Positions 5,354-5,717 of a stretch of 5,717 nucleotides of DNA are shown piece by piece (the stretch's first letter is position 1; every line of letters begins with the position of its first letter). The notes under the pieces are model-generated. The model was not told the DNA's origin. It worked only from the letters and a program-made list of their open reading frames with translations, and made no database searches. Location: assembly GCA_020441735.1 (NCBI GenBank), contig JAGRLQ010000323.1, forward strand, positions 1-5,717. Direction: 5' to 3'. The position numbers and the translations under genes were made by a program. The DNA comes from Nitratireductor sp. (GTDB lineage: Bacteria; Pseudomonadota; Alphaproteobacteria; Rhizobiales; Rhizobiaceae).

Positions 5354-5605
5354 TTACTTGTCGAGAACACTTTTACGAACCGTATAAGTCTTTGATTTTT
5401 CAATACTTCCAGTCATCACACGGTCGATGCCAAGCGCCCGGTTTTCCGCATAGCGATTGGCGGCATCGTTGAGAAGCGGTGCGGCAAGCACCGACAGCGA
5501 AAGCGCGACAGCACCAAAGAGCAGCGCCGATTGAACGGTAATGTTTCCATCCCGGCTGCCCCAAAGAGCGGCAACAAATCGGCGGGACCAGATCATCTTC
5601 TTCAT
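5354..5605 (-). CDS. Small prepilin-like single-span protein of unknown function
   Basis: An 83-residue protein with a basic N-terminus (KK at 2-3, RR at 8-9), then SRDGNITVQSALLFG at 17-31 and one hydrophobic segment at about 24-43. A soluble tail with NDAANRYAENRA at 46-57 and a basic end follows. The Gly20 before a hydrophobic helix looks like a class III prepilin cleavage site, as in Flp, TadE/TadF and the TadG N-terminus, but Gln25 sits where the conserved +5 Glu is expected. It may be a minor pilin, a pseudopilin or simply a small inner-membrane protein. GAGGGG (5614-5619) lies eight bases before the ATG, supporting translation. It is upstream of, and on the same strand as, the Flp pilin with 105 bases between; no terminator is visible between them, so read-through is possible. 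I do not recognise a named family. Confidence 0.7.
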   Translation of the reverse strand: MKKMIWSRRFVAALWGSRDGNITVQSALLFGAVALSLSVLAAPLLNDAANRYAENRALGIDRVMTGSIEKSKTYTVRKSVLDK

Positions 5606-5675
5606 AACGGCAACCCCTCACAGGCAGAACTACATGACTTGCGGCGCAATCCCTGACGCGGAGAATGCGCTCAAC

Positions 5676-5717
5676 TTGGTTAAATTTTTCATATTTTTAT
5701 AAAAGATCGATTAACGC
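5676..5717. promoter_or_regulatory. AT-rich upstream region with TTAA half-sites
   Basis: A sharply AT-rich patch in otherwise GC-rich DNA, 70-110 bases before the small prepilin-like gene. On the minus strand it contains TTAACCAA (read from 5676-5683), close to a CtrA half-site, and TTAA at 5711-5714 followed after seven bases by TTTA, one mismatch from TTAA-N7-TTAA. It may hold the promoter for the 5354-5605 gene, or for a gene beyond the right edge. No clear -35/-10 pair is assigned. Confidence 0.3.

Noticed and set aside
1..5717. CRISPR arrays, insertion sequences, tRNA or rRNA genes
   Set aside because: No spaced direct repeats, transposase motifs, terminal inverted repeats or structural RNA signatures were seen on either strand.

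Overview
The window looks like ordinary chromosome from an alphaproteobacterium, most likely order Hyphomicrobiales (rhizobia-like). The evidence is high-GC coding sequence, a divergent lysC/ubiG pair, a DUF1178 - Nit amidase - glutaredoxin - ComF string facing a methyltransferase of the NDUFAF5/BioC-like type, and a nearby Flp-type pilin. Family assignments come from motifs I can read and remembered family features, not from a search. I cannot name the genus.

Layout. The left edge (1-566, minus) carries the N-terminal 188 residues of aspartate kinase, cut by the window end. A 181-base divergent spacer holds a plausible ubiG promoter and a GC-rich palindrome. ubiG (748-1509, plus) makes the ubiquinone O-methyltransferase and converges, 16 bases apart, on a minus-strand set read right to left: comF, grxC (33 bases later), a Nit1/YbeM-like amidase (3 bases later), then after 116 bases a DUF1178 gene. 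comF starts only about 44 bases from the divergent methyltransferase gene (4167-5015, plus). A strong minus-oriented terminator at 5019-5039 closes the pilin unit. Two very small minus-strand genes fill the right end: a 56-residue Flp-type pilin (5078-5248) and an 83-residue single-span prepilin-like protein (5354-5605).

How the genes may work together. lysC belongs to amino-acid biosynthesis and ubiG to respiratory quinone synthesis. The grxC-Nit pair suggests glutathione-linked thiol maintenance: glutaredoxin uses glutathione, and Nit1/YbeM enzymes hydrolyse its deaminated by-product. The methyltransferase resembles a respiratory complex I assembly factor but has lost the usual SAM-binding glycines. 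The pilin has a candidate promoter whose -35 region overlaps paired TTAA half-sites like those of CtrA, the cell-cycle regulator that controls pilA in Caulobacter; this link is inferred.

I found no convincing new multi-gene system, mobile element, CRISPR array, tRNA or rRNA. The most interesting points are the two atypical prepilins, the possible CtrA input, and the degenerate methyltransferase. There is no stretch above 300 bases without a gene.
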